NCBI GenBank assembly: GCA_018902385.1
Contig: JABSSW010000067.1
Coordinates: 124,001 to 188,000, forward strand
DNA: 64,000 bases
DNA from: Physcia stellaris
Lineage: Eukaryota; Ascomycota; Lecanoromycetes; Caliciales; Physciaceae
Direction of reading: 5' to 3'
The first letter of the stretch is position 1. Every line of letters starts with the position of its first letter. Below the pieces are notes generated by a model. It was not told the DNA's origin and ran no database searches. It saw nothing but the letters and a program-made list of their open reading frames with translations. Below, piece after piece: positions 1-11,725 of the stretch. Made by a program: the position numbers and the translations under genes.

Positions 1-790
1 CCATTGTTCCTTGAAAGCAAATTACCACCCACGAAGGGGCGCTGCCTGTACGGGGATTGATCATGAATTTCACGAAACTTTCTTGTACAGCCAATATTGG
101 ATTCCACATAGCCTGAAAAAGCATCGCCCCTAGTAACGTTCGCTTCTGTTTCGATGGCTGGAATACGATGATGCGGTTCAGATATGAGCGATAAGAGCAT
201 GGTAGCTGAGCTTCCTGTGCACCAGACTCGACGATATCCTATGAACTTGATTAGGAGACCGATAATGGGAGAGATTGCGCTAAATTATTGGAAGTTTGCC
301 GCAGTACTGTCTCAGAGAGAAGAGAGGAATTGCCGGCAGTACTTACCATATATCGCTTACTCGGCCTGGCGGCCGGACATCTGCTCATAGCAGAACCCAG
401 CGTCCGGACTTTGAGCCGCTCCCCTGTTTTCGCTGCATCATCAACAGTGAGGGGCTTAGCCTCCACCTCAATTTCCGCATAAGCAGTGCCGCCCCCTTCG
501 GAGATAATGATTTGGCGATATTGATGCTCGGTGATTCGATATGCAACGCCAATTACGTCCGGCTGTGTCGACCAGGCCTCGAGGCAGCCGGCTGGCTTAA
601 TTGAGCTAAAGGCTGGCTCTGAATACGGGAATCCCGGAATCTCCATTGTCAAGACCCAGCCTGGGAGAAAAACACGAGCGGCTAAGTATGGAACAATCCC
701 TCGGCTGCCGGTGAACTTCTGACTGCTCATATTAGAGCCGTAGGCGAAATACCAGAGAGTAGTGGGCTCGGTGTCATGTGTGGAGGCCAT
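1..790 (-). CDS. GliK-like gamma-glutamylcyclotransferase family protein (3' end beyond the window)
   Basis: The protein opens with the GGCT-fold signature YFAYGSNM and has SEGGGTAY, which places the expected catalytic Glu in the right context. The frame seems to stop at 251, but a canonical donor (GTAAGT at 346-341) lies after codon 148. Splicing to an acceptor at 240-239 (108-nt intron) gives a second exon from 238 that stays open to base 1, so at least 227 residues are visible and the C-terminus is missing. Fungal GGCTs of this kind (GliK type) act on gamma-glutamyl or glutathione-derived intermediates in epidithiodiketopiperazine pathways. Divergent pairing with an NRPS 380 bp away supports a biosynthetic rather than housekeeping role. 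Fold and family are secure; the substrate is inference. Confidence 0.85.
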
Positions 791-861
791 ATCATATGAT
801 CAAACAATGCTTTTCAAGATAGGGGCACAAGGTTGAAAACAGCCGTAAGGTTTTATGATGT

Positions 862-894
862 CTTGCGAGACGCCTCGGCCACCGAGCTTGCGAG
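862..894. promoter_or_regulatory. Palindromic CTCGG-N3-CCGAG site in the GGCT/NRPS bidirectional promoter
   Basis: The 380-bp divergent intergenic region (791-1170) contains the perfect inverted repeat CTCGG CCA CCGAG at 874-886. It is flanked by two direct copies of CTTGCGAG (862-869 and 887-894). Inverted CGG half-sites with a short spacer are a usual target shape for dimeric Zn2Cys6 regulators. The site lies about 90 bp from the GGCT start and about 285 bp from the NRPS start. Function is inferred from shape and position only. Confidence 0.4.
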
Positions 895-1170
895 TAAACT
901 GATGTTGTGAGGATGTTCCACAACCTACATGGGGAGATTACCCTCAAGTTTCCATTGGCTCAACAATGAGGTGGAAATTGATTCACTGTTGTTTCTCAGA
1001 TGTGGAACCGTACAGAGCAACCCTATCCAATACATGGGGCTGCTAAGATATTTGCTTCCAGATCAAAGAGCACCACGCATTTAACTCTCGCAAGCCCTGA
1101 GTCAAACCCAAAGATCCTCTGCGCACTGAAATACATCTGATCTTGTCTACCGTAATTAGTTTCTCTAAGG

Positions 1171-4100
1171 ATGGCGTCACACTTGCGCAACGCTATATTG
1201 ACTGAGATTGGCCTTATCTTGAGCACTCCTGTCTCATGCCTCGATCTAGAAAAGAGCTTCATACAACATGGAGGCAATTCTCTGTCTGCGATAATCCTTT
1301 GCCAGGCGTGTAAATCTCATGGCGTGCTACTAGGTGTGACGACGGTATTACGGAGTCCTTCCGTGAAAGACCTATTGGAGCAGAGCATGCATTTGTTTCT
1401 TGCCAATGTTGAACGGTTTTCTTTAGCGCCATCCTCATGGGAATTATTATCGCGCAAGTCTGAAACGATGGCGACTCGAGATACGGTAAACATCGATTTA
1501 AAAATTCCGTGTAGTGGCACAGAGTATCGTACTCCGACGCAACCGAATCATTCGGCGCTCGACGTCAACGAGTACCCTATGACAGAAGTGCAGCTTTCTC
1601 TCATCTACGGTACACGGAAAATTCCCGGAACCAACATCGTCCACTTCTACGAAGTACATCAGACGAAACATCTCCCGAGTATTAAGAGAGCATGGCAGGT
1701 CGTTGTGGGAACAGAGCCGATATTTCGCACCAGTGCATTGCTGCGTGACGGCAAAGGCTGTCTGATCGAGCAAAATGAGGCCCAGTTTCATTGGTATGAG
1801 ACCACTGTTTCAAGCGAGGAGGAGTACAACCATCATGTCCAATGCATTGGTTTGCTTACAGATCTTGGGACTTCTTTTCATGTTGTCACTCGCCTTGACA
1901 GTAACACAAGTACCGTCATATGGATTATCCATCACTCTCTTATCGACGGTCACTCGAGTAGACTCATCCTTCAAAAAGTCAAATTGGCGGCTACCGGGGA
2001 GCCGATCAGCTCTGGACCCTCTTTCGCTAGGATGGCTGAACGCTTGAAAAGCTTTCAGCAACATACTGCTGCGTCTCGGCGTCGTTATTGGAGGAAGACA
2101 AAGCAAAGGTACCCTTCAGCGGCCAACCGTCTTCACCTCCCTACAGAACAGCTCCAAATTGCAGATAGTGCTACTTCTAGTATCAGTATACAGCTGCCCC
2201 AAGAGTCCATGGCGACATGCGCCCGGTCTCACGGCGTAACTATGGCTTCCTTCTTATATGCTGCATGGGCGCTAACGCTCGCCAAGTACGCGGACTCTGA
2301 CCTTGTTGTTTTTGGAGTTCTTCTCTCGAGCCGAAACATACCGTTGGACGGCATTGAAGAAGTTGTTGGGCCATTGATTAACCTCCTACCGCTTCACTTC
2401 GAACTCGATAGAGATTCGACCACGGTCGAGTATTTACAAGCTACGTTCTCTCGTGTGGCTGATCTCATGGATGTTTCATGGTCTCATCCGGACGAAGGTT
2501 TCGACAGGAAGTTTTCTTCGGCCCTGGCGATCGGATACGAAAGATCTGTAACGGAGGTTGAGCACTCAGTCTCATCGTCTAGGAGTTACAGCCAAGTCAG
2601 GTCTGATATCCCCTTGTACCTTCTGGTAGAAGCGGACGGACTGTGTTGGCTTAATCATCATAGAAATATTCATGAGACGCATCAAATGGAAGTGCTCGGA
2701 GAGTGCTTTAGCCAGGCTATTTACGCGTTGATGGAGCCTCAGCTTGTTATCTCCGAATGTTTGGAGCGGTTGACCACCCAAAGGATGAGGGCTGAACTTT
2801 ACAGCCTCGGGCAGTGCTCCTTGCTCACGACCACTAAGCTCATGATTAAAGACGACTTGGTGACACTATTTGACCAGACGGCTACCAGGTATCCGGCGCT
2901 AATCGCCGTGCAAAAGGCCGGGGAGTCTATCTCTTACGCGGCTCTAAGTGCGTTAAGTCATCGTCTTGGTCGCCAGCTGTCCACAATCGTTGAGCCCGGT
3001 GAGGTTGTTTGTGTTCTGGCGGACCGTTCCATCAATTGGATTATCGCAGTGTATGGCGTACTGATAGCTAATGCTGTCTATTGCCCACTTGATACTCATT
3101 TGCCGGCTAGTCTTCGTGACGCCAACTTTCGGGCAGCTAGAAGCAAACTTTATTTAACACCCGCAAAGTCGGACAAAAGTTGCCAGCCTGCAGGATGTTT
3201 AATGTGCGTCTCTGTAGAAGAGCTGATTTTGTCTCCAGAGATGAATCAACCCACCATGGAAGATGCAGTGCAGCGTTACCCTGTGCCTGAAAAGAACGCC
3301 TATCTTTGTTTCACCTCAGGGTCTACAGGTCTACCCAAAGGCGTTATGTGTCGTCATGACAGCCTTGTAGCCTTCCAAAGCGATCTAGAGGCTCGATTGT
3401 TGGCTGGTCCACGCCGAAAGATTGCTCAAACAATGTCACCCGCCTTCGACGGAAGTATACACGAGCTCTTCTCTACGTTGAGCTATGGTGCAACTCTAAT
3501 ACTGGAAGGTGGCTTGAATTCTTTCGACCACCTCTACCTTGCCGATTCAGCAGTAATGACGCCTTCACTGGCAGCAGTCCTTGACCCTGCAGTGTTTAGG
3601 AATTTGAAGACAGTAGGTATTGAATTCTGCGACATAGGAAGTACAGACTGATATGAGAAAGGTTTACTTTGTCGGAGAGCCTGTTCCTCAGAATGTCAAT
3701 GACCGCTGGACTAGACAAACAACTGTGTACAACATGTATGGACCGACAGAGGCCACTTGCGGTGCTACAATAAAGCGCCTTGCAACTGGTGAACGAGTCA
3801 CAATCGGAAAGCCTAACCCTTCCACCCGTATCTATATCTTAGGCAGCAGACAAGATCTTCTACCACCAGGTGTTGTCGGTGAAATCTGCCTCGCGGGTAT
3901 ACAGATCTCGGAAGGCTATATTGGACAGCCGGTTAAAACGGCCAAATGCTTTATGAGAGATCCTTTCTCGCGAGATCCTGCTGAACGTATGTACCGAACA
4001 GGCGATTATGGCTACTGGAATCAAGCCAAAGAGATAGTCTACGTTGGTAGAAAAGATCGGCAGATCAAGCTGCGAGGCTTCCGTGTTGATTTGGATGACA

Positions 4101-5995
4101 TCGAGGTTAAAATGCTCAAAGCTGACCCGACAATCACCGCCTTATCGATTGTGCAGAAAGATGAAGATTTGGCCGTAATGGTCCAGTCCAGCTCCCTGAG
4201 TCTTGCAGATTTCAAATCCAGGATTGTAGAAATGCTTCCTAGACATGCAATCCCAAGATTTGTGAAAGTGGTCAAGAAGCTGCCTCTGACAGTGGCGGGA
4301 AAAGTGGATTATGCCGTTATCGAGAATAGCTTCAGAGTGGAAACTACCCCTAAGACAATTTATAGTCCCAGCTCTACGCTGATTACCATGATTGAGACAT
4401 GGCGTGCGATCCTGAGTATCGCGCCTGATACCCCAATCGAGGCCGATTCTAACTTCCTTGATCTTGGGGGAAGCTCTGTCCAGCAGATGCTTCTGGCCAG
4501 CTACATAAGCTCCAACATCGGCTGTCCAGTACCACTCCAGGTCATCATCGACCATCCCATTATCGGCGAACTAGTCGATCAAGTTTCTAAGTTGCGACCC
4601 ATGATCGACAGTAACAACGTGGAGCAAAAGATTTACGGTCTGGAGGTTTCAAGACTTGAAGAGGACTGGTGGAAGAAATATCAGATGATCAATGGCTCAT
4701 CGGCTTTCAGCGTCGCCCTTGCCTACAGTGTTGGGGGTTTGGTCCATATTGATCGATTGACAGACGCATGGAATGTTGTCTTAGCTCACCATCGTATCCT
4801 TTCTTGTCGTTTTGTGTACCATAGGCGGCGGGGACTTAGGAGGGTGTTCTCTACACACCCGCCTAGAGTGGAGACAACAGCACGTCTCGATATTTGGCAA
4901 GAGATTAATCGACCTTTTGATATGGAAAACGGGAACCTGATTCGTATCATTATCTCGAAGGACTATATGGTAGTCATGCTGAGTCATATCATTTGCGACC
5001 TTACCACCCTACGGACTCTTCTGTGCGAACTCAAAGCGGTCTACTACGGCGGCTGCCTTGTCCAAGACAAAGTCCCATGCTTCAAACGCTCTGCAGCGGA
5101 ACTTGGCCCCCTCACCCCGAACCTTCAATTCTGGACTACATATTTAGCAGATTTACCTAGTAAGCACTATGGTTATGACCACTCACCAGATCGTACAGGT
5201 TATCACGGTGTAAGCGAAGTCTGCCAACTCCCGAAAGATCTATTCTCCAACATGATCAAGTTTGCTGCCAAGGAGAAGGTCACATATCACCAGATGGCAT
5301 TGGCGGCAGTAGCTTTGGCCGTTCACCATGATGAGCATGCTCATGACATTGTTCTTGGAGCGCCTTATCTGAACCGAGACTTGAGAACTGACCAAGAGAC
5401 AATTGGGTTGTTCCTTGAACCGCTTCCAATTCGAATCAAGTCTCCCAACATTAAGAAATGCAGCAACGAAGAGGGTATTGATCTTACAGATAACAATACA
5501 GAAACAGGAACCATCGCGTTTCTCCATAGTGTGCAAGCGTCCAGTCAAGCAGCTCTATGTCACGCCGTTCCATGGCATCGGCTGCTTGAGCACTTGAATA
5601 TATGCCAGTACTTCCCAGATCAGCCCCTATTTGACATTATGGTCACCTTTCACGATGACCGACAACAATCGAGATCACTGCTTCCTGGCTGCAAACCTCT
5701 GTACACGTGGAGTCAGGGATCCAAATTTAAGATCATGACAGAGTTTGTTGCTATCAGCGAGCAAGTCATCCTGTTGCGGATAGAGTACGATACAGATTGC
5801 TTTACGAAATCGAGGATCTTCGTGCTACAGCAATTAATTGCCTCTGCTCTGCAAGGACTCATGTCGATAGCTGGCTACGATGAGATGAAGCAACACCTCA
5901 GATCGGTGGAGAGTGGGACGACTCCGGCACCTCAACTCAACGGAAGGGACTCTCCAAGTTTCTTTGGATTGGCGCTGGATGAGCTACTGGAGTGA
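1171..5995 (+). CDS. Nonribosomal peptide synthetase, T-C-A-T-C(T), lacking an initiation A domain
   Basis: Two open frames (ending 3651; starting 3653) are one gene. A 49-nt intron at 3613-3661 (GTAGGT donor, ACTGAT branch, AAAG acceptor) joins them in frame, giving about 1591 residues. Order: carrier domain with GGNSL (Ser37); C domain with intact HHSLIDG (His254-255); A domain with FTSGSTGLPKG (about residue 714), FDGSIHELF, YGPTEAT, YRTGD and GRKDRQIKLRGFR; second carrier domain with LGGSS (Ser1086); terminal C domain with SHIICDLTT (Ser1255, His1256, Asp1260). SHxxxDxxS/T marks fungal terminal C domains that release product by cyclisation. The ATG lies just before the first carrier domain, and the 380 bp upstream is too short for an A domain. 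Either the initiation A domain was lost, or carrier 1 is loaded in trans. Core motifs are intact, so recent decay is not evident. Confidence 0.9.
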
Positions 5996-7202
5996 AAAAT
6001 AGGGTGAATAAAAACGCTGGTACAAAGATTCCAACATGTCCAAGTAGTGAGTGGAACAAGCGAACAGCGCAGGGAAAGCGGAAGAACGACGTCTTGCACC
6101 AAGGGCCTAAATCTTGAGAGTGAAAGTGAGGAGTCGTGTATCTCATGAGACATGGGAGGACGTAAATCAAGAAAAAGAAGGTTTCGGGCCGACAAGATGT
6201 CGGATTCTGGAACTTGGTGTGGGTTATCAGAATAGCACAGCAGTGGAGTTTGCTTGTAATGGGGCTTCCTAGGTTTATTGCTGATAGACGGTGCAACCTA
6301 GACTTCCAACAATGCGTGCAATGACCCTTTCTTTTCTCAAAAATAAGCTGCTCCGAAGAAAATCAAATAAACTGACAGTAAAGGAAAATGCTAATGTTAC
6401 TTAAGAATGTCAGTATAGCGTAAGGTGGCTATGAAAGAGCCTCTCTGTCTCTTAGCGCCACTCTTTTGCTCTATGCTTCTCTTCCACAGGCCTCAACCTT
6501 CCGGAAACTCCGAGCGCAAAGCACAGTTGCCGAAGAAGATGACACCACTAGACCACGGATTGATTGAGGTGTGTTATCGTGAAGGATTTGTTTTTTTAAT
6601 TCTTGGCGGACGCTTTCCAGCGGCTCTTCGTAATCTCATGTGTATAAAAGGAAGATGTGCTATTTCAGACTATCTATGCAAGGACAGGTTGAGCGTACCT
6701 TGACTCTGATTGACCTAGAAAGCTGTATGGAGCTTGTCAGACTCATCGTTCTTGTTTCCATGCTTCGATTCACCAGTGGACCCTCCGCAAGGGGATTTGA
6801 GCAACAAGACGCTTTTCTTCAAGAACCGGAGACTATTTTTTTGCCCAATTAGACGCACGACACTCAGAAAGGTATTCAACCGGCGGCTTCGGCGAATGAT
6901 AAAGCTAGTGATGGGCTATTGTGGTTAATGGAGGAAACTCATTTGGCTCGGTGCACTATCTCAGGTGGAGTCTTACAAAGCTCGCAAACGACCGCTTTAG
7001 GTAATTAGCGAGACGAAAGTCTGACCCGTCGGTCTTTGGCTAATTCAGTTTGTCACAGCTGACCCGAGCAGCACGCATGATGTATAGTAAGACGTAGCTT
7101 TTCGTGCATGTGTCTGGAATCAATTCTGGTATGACCTACGCTTGAAAATTTTAGGCTGCTAATTGGGAGATTAATCTTCTACCTCGGAACATTTCTTACA
7201 AC
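5996..7202. other. Intergenic region between NRPS and terpene synthase
   Basis: No supportable gene was seen. Short ORFs on both strands lack recognisable motifs and the opposite-strand ones overlap the NRPS 3' end. The distal part is the presumed terpene synthase promoter and contains CGG-type motifs (GGCTCGG near 6945, GTCGG near 7030), but no clear palindrome. Confidence 0.5.
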
Positions 7203-8420
7203 ATGCCTGCATTAACCAATGGAGTTCACAATGATACGATACAGGAAGTCGATGGCATCAAACACTCTTTCCTTGTCTTAAATAAAGATATCAAGAGCAA
7301 GCCTAACGGTATTGCGAACGGAGAAGTCAGCGGGAAGTCCAACATTCCAGCCTCCTCAGACCTCAGTCTTGCTCCCAGTATCTTCACACCTATCTGCCAT
7401 CCTCGCGTGGAAGACGCCGTACGAGAAGTCGACGGCTACTACCTGCAACACTGGGGTTTCAGCAGTGAAGCCGCGCGGAAAAAGTTCGTCGCCGCCGGCT
7501 TCTCCCGAGTCACATGCCTCTACTTCCCCAAAGCGCTCGACTCACGGATCGATTATGCTTGCTCGCTGCTCACAATTCTCTTCCTGATCGACGGTAAGTC
7601 TTGCCAGTATCTCTTGAGAGCAACCCTCGCTCATGTGGAGCAGATCAGCTCGAGGACATGTCCCTCGCCGACGGCGCCGCGTACAACGACAGTCTGATGC
7701 CCCTCTGCAGAGGTGATGTCTTGCCCGACCGAGCGGTCCCAGTGCAGTGGATGATGTACGACTTGTGGGAGGACATGCGACGATGCGACAAAGAGCTCGC
7801 TGACGAGATCCTGGAGCCTGTATTCCTCTTCATGCGAGCCCAAACCTCCACCGAGCGACTTTCCGTCCGGGGACTCGGCTCCTACCTACACTATCGCCAG
7901 GGGGACGTCGGACAAGCGTACGTAGAACATCACCGCCTTCATCTCCGGCTCTCCTTACTCGCCACTTGCTGTGAAACTGACAATGGAATTTACTACTAGA
8001 CTCCTGGCAGCACTAATGCGCTTCTCAATGGGCCTGCACCTCACCCCCGCCGACTTCGCCTCCGTCACCGACGTCGAGCGCAACTGCGGCCGCCACATCT
8101 CCATCGTGAACGACATCTACAGCTACGAAAAAGAGCTGCAGACCTCCAAAACCGCGCACAAAGAAGGCGGCATCCTCTGCTCGGCGGTGCACATCTTCGC
8201 CGAGGAAATGGAACTCGGCGTCCCGGCCGCGAAGCGCGCGCTGTTTGCTCTGGTCCGCGAGTGGGAATACGTGCATAGGGAACTGGTGGCGAAGAGGGAG
8301 GGGCGGGAGGGGGGTTGCGGGGAGAATGTGAGGAGGTATATGGAGGGGTTGGAGTACCATATGAGTGGGAATGAGCTTTGGAGTCGGACTACGAAGCGGT
8401 ATAGCGTGCTTGCGGAATAG
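7203..8420 (+). CDS. Class I sesquiterpene cyclase, aristolochene-synthase-like
   Basis: Three exons: 7203-7593, 7644-7917 and 8000-8420 (introns of 50 and 82 nt; the second has a CTGAC branch). The spliced product is about 361 residues, near the 320-342 of known aristolochene synthases plus a short N-terminal extension. Splicing intron 1 creates the Mg-binding motif LIDDQLEDM exactly at the junction, which validates the model. The second metal motif is NDIYSYEKE (N-D-x-x-S-x-x-x-E), and the terminal RY pair is present (TKRYS). These enzymes ionise farnesyl diphosphate and cyclise it; the eremophilane aristolochene is the closest functional parallel I can name. The product could differ, since cyclisation outcome cannot be read from motifs. 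It faces a cluster of P450s, SDRs and flavin oxidases and probably provides their substrate. Confidence 0.9.
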
Positions 8421-9470
8421 ATGTCTAGGTGGGGGGAAGGGGACAGTTTTACGCTCTGGTTTGATTCTAGGAGATCATGTATTACGAATATAGAGCCTCG
8501 ATAGATTGACGCGTTCTTTACAACATTGACCCCAAAAACGGCTTCACTTAGCTGAGCATAGGCTTCACTGCAACCGATCAGGCGCTTGGGATGAGAGAAG
8601 TGTATCATCAAGATCACGTCCGCGCGTCGCTGGGTTTGACCATGTCAACGTTTTCGAGCGGAGGTCAATACATTATCGTTGCCCATTATAGTTCTAATAC
8701 ACGTTGAATATGGTAGAAAAGCGACCCAGCCATATCCCAAATATCCTGCACCACACACTCTCTCTATGATCTCCGCCTCACCTCTCCCCCAATCCCCCCT
8801 TTGCACCAACAACCACTCCTCAACTCCCCCACCGCTATGGCTCTCGAACAATCTATGCCACAGAGACTAAAAAAAAAAGGCATGATTGTGAGTATCATAT
8901 GCTGCCTCCTCCCATCCATATAGTAAATACAAGCCCAAAATCCCATTGCTTCCTCACCGACCTCAGTCCTTGGATCCCCATCCAGTAATCCCGACTTCTC
9001 AACCCCTCAACCCTCATCCAAAACCAGTACCAGAAGCCATGATGTCAGCGTGAATCCATCTCACCCCTCCTCCCATTTACCACTTCCCAAAACCCAAACC
9101 CTCTTGCATACCGGCCTTCGGACCCTTTCCCGAAACGGAAGATGACATAGCTATCCCGCGCAAAGCCACCCGATCGAATCGGGTAGGCAAGCCAGCGCGT
9201 CATCCCGGTGTGAGAAGAGGGCGGCCGGGCCGAATCCGTTTGGGATGGGAGATGTAGTGTGAGAGGTGGTTGGGGGGTTTCTGTTTTAGGGATGGGGAGG
9301 GTGGTGAGGAAGGGGATATAGGAGCCTTGAATACCGGAATTTACCAGGGAGAAAGCTGGGAAGCGATAGCAAGTACTCAGTCCGTCTCTTAAATCAAGCA
9401 CATCATTCACAGCCAGTGCATCCTCTCCGCTCAAACACCTTGACTCTCCCTCCATCCTCACCTCAATCAA
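8421..9470. other. Intergenic region, C/T-rich on the plus strand
   Basis: No gene is supported. A 193-codon minus-strand ORF (9045-9626) is composition-driven: its Gly/Glu/Arg-rich segment is the complement of the CT tract at 9471-9531. No conserved motif was found in it. Confidence 0.5.
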
Positions 9471-9531
9471 CCTCCTCTCCTCCTCTCCTCCTCTCCTCTC
9501 CTCCTCTCCTCCCCTCTCCTCTCCTCTCCTC
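9471..9531 (+). repeat. Polypyrimidine tract of repeated CTCCT/CTCTCCT units
   Basis: About 60 bp of uninterrupted pyrimidines made from overlapping 5-8 bp units, followed by an A/C-rich stretch and an ATG in good context at 9570. CT-rich blocks are common just upstream of fungal transcription starts. The tract could also be a simple microsatellite or form triplex DNA. Confidence 0.7.
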
Positions 9532-9569
9532 AAATCCAAAACCCAAACCCAAACACAAAAACCATAACC

Positions 9570-9731
9570 ATGGCCCAAACCCCGTCTACACTCAGAATGG
9601 AAGAAATCTCCCCCGCCTCCCCTCAAAGAGATTCCAGAAAGGCAGATATCGACGTCCTGTCAATCGTCAGTTCGCTGTGCTGTTCCGCTGCGGTGCTGTA
9701 CCTTGCGCAGGGGATGGCGAGGGCGGTTTAG
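9570..9731 (+). CDS. Possible small membrane protein (53 aa)
   Basis: The ATG sits in a strong context (ACCATGG) directly after a CT-rich block and an A/C-rich leader, which is the look of a fungal 5' UTR. The reading frame has a polar N-terminus followed by one hydrophobic stretch (about residues 28-48, from IDVLSIVSSL to VLYLAQ), then a stop. It may be a real small ORF, the first exon of a decayed gene, or chance. No family was recognised. Confidence 0.25.
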   Translation: MAQTPSTLRMEEISPASPQRDSRKADIDVLSIVSSLCCSAAVLYLAQGMARAV

Positions 9732-10090
9732 GGGGAGGTTGGGAGGGGGTGCGGATTTTGGGGGATTTGTGGGAAGTTACAGGGGGCTTGGAGAGGAGAT
9801 TTTGGAGGGGCTGGGGGGATGGGAGTTGGTATGATTCTGGCCGGGAGCCGGATCTTACTCATAGAGAAGGTGCGAGCATCGATTTGTATGACTTCAAGGA
9901 AACGGCAGCCCGTTTTCTGGCATGGAATATTCTGAAGCGGCATTGTACCTTCGAATTCGTCATGGTCCAAGAACTGAGGAAACTCTGTCTCATGTTTTCT
10001 TCTATTAAAATGAGTAAAAGGCATGCATTCGCCAAATCGGATGCTGTTTTCCTGCTTCGCGAAGGGAATTTCGATACGTGAATCCGTCAA
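9732..10090. other. Short purine-rich intergenic stretch
   Basis: The first 100 bp are G-rich and the rest is unremarkable. It forms the 3' flank of the convergent regulator gene. No feature is supported. Confidence 0.4.
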
Positions 10091-11725
10091 TCATAGCTCA
10101 TTCGAATCTTTGTTGAACAGCCGCAATTGCTGCCGCAGCCGCTCCTCCACCGAGTCCACGGTAGCAATATGAGGATCGCACTTCCACTGTCTTAAAACAG
10201 CCTTGACTCTCGCTAGAAAGGTCCTCATCTTCCGCATCTGCATCGACGCCAGGTTGCCGAATACGCACGGCTGCTCTTCCATGTCGAGGTCGTAATCCTT
10301 CACTGCCATCTGTCGCTCTTCCTCAAGCTCGGCATCGAAAGCGCCACTATGGCTGCGCGTAGTGGATGTGCCAACAGGTTCCCGTCCCTGACGCGATTTG
10401 TACTGCTTTGTCAGGATGGCGAGGACGAGTTCGTAGGATGTCACCATTTTCTCGCAGAAGACCACCAGCAGGATCAGGAAGCTGGAGACGCTACTGCACC
10501 GTTGGCAGTCGAGGAGCATATTGCACTGCGCCAGTGCACGTTTTTTGAAGTGCAGGATGCGGGCGATGGTAGGTCCACTTGCGCGCGCGATCTCGATGGC
10601 CAGCGTTTCGAGAAGCGATAGGGCGGATGTGAGACATTGGCATGATACCTGCGGAGAGGAACAGGTGGACCCGACGTCGGGTTTGAATGCACCATTCGTT
10701 GCTGGTCCCAAGTTGGGCCGCTGCGCAATCTCCGATCTTGCAGGATCACAGGGTCTGGAAATTGATGCTACTGCAGTCACGGGACTAGCGCGATGTGATG
10801 CATCTTGCTGTTGTTGGAGCTCTTCAGCCCTTTCAGGGTCGGGCCTGCCAGCATCACGTGAAGCAGCGTTTGAAGGTGGTGACGAGGGTATGCTAAGTAC
10901 TTTGTGCCCTAGTGTTAGTCTTTCAACGAGTAGAATAAGGACGACGTGGTCTACTAACGGCCGTTGGACGTGTTGTCTGTGTCGGAAGAAGCATTATGGC
11001 TGTCGTCTCGAGGCAGCAAAGGGTTATCATAAAAGTCGAAGGTCTCTTGCATAGATTTCATAGGGCCTAGGGTGCCAGAAAAATCTGCAGGGAATGTAAA
11101 GGGTCCGTCCAAGCTTGAGAAGTCGTTTGTTGCTGGATTGACTTGTCCGACCAGATCATCGAAAATCCCATCCATTGCCGAATCGGGATTGTGTAAGTCG
11201 TCGAACATGAATACGTCGTTAGATGGATCGCCAAGCGATTCCGCTGTCCAGGATAGTGAGGGTGGAGGGGAGATCTCTTTGCCGACACCTTGGTCGTGTC
11301 GTTGACTGACGCTGTCACCCTTTGATACAGTTTTCGAGGCTTTAGCTGCCGAATGGGCCGGGCGCGTGGGCTTTCTCGAATCGTCCTGATTGCCATTCGA
11401 TGCAGGTCTAGCTCGCTTTGTCGCTTTCTCTTGGGCCGATTGTGGGTATGCACATTTGACATTTCTGGATTGACATCGAGCACAGCCGTCTCTCTGCCCA
11501 GTGCACTTGAGCTTAAATGACGGCGAGCATTAGTCGAGCTCGGGTACCAGGTCGAGTGAAGCGGCGGTTTACCTTTCTTGAGCGGCAATTAATGCATGCC
11601 AGGCGTGGGGTCAAATGGTTACTTTGCTCTACAAGCGTGCTGTTCTGGTCATACCGCAGGGTGGCGAACATGGCGTGAAGGTAGCGTTGTCGCAAGGTCT
11701 TCCCCTTCGACGATGGAACTGTCAA
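10091..11725 (-). CDS. AflR-type Zn2Cys6 transcription factor, likely cluster regulator
   Basis: Three exons on the minus strand: 11725-11573, 11511-10959 and 10899-10091 (introns of 61 and 59 nt), about 504 residues. Splicing intron 1 assembles a complete binuclear zinc cluster: ACINCRSRK from exon 1 and LKCTGQRDGCARCQSRNVKC from exon 2 (six Cys in C-x2-C-x6-C spacing and its mirror). A Ser/Asp-rich linker follows. The C-terminal 230 residues resemble the aflatoxin-regulator domain, with a Cys-rich helical block (CLTSALSLLETL, then LDCQRCSS). Such proteins bind TCG/CGG-type palindromes in promoters of their own cluster. The position between the terpene synthase and the P450s fits a pathway-specific activator. 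The start codon is the least certain part; an alternative Met lies 18 codons in. Confidence 0.85.

Noticed and set aside
3613-3661. Apparent stop codon and split of the NRPS into two genes
   Set aside because: A 49-nt intron with GTAGGT donor, ACTGAT branch and AAAG acceptor joins both frames and restores the A-domain sequence between NLKT and VYFVGEP.
5932-6296. Two overlapping minus-strand ORFs at the NRPS 3' end
   Set aside because: They overlap the NRPS coding end, lack motifs and lie in two frames at once, so they are shadows.
9045-9626. 193-codon ORF on the minus strand
   Set aside because: Its composition is dictated by the complementary CT tract and it has no conserved motif.
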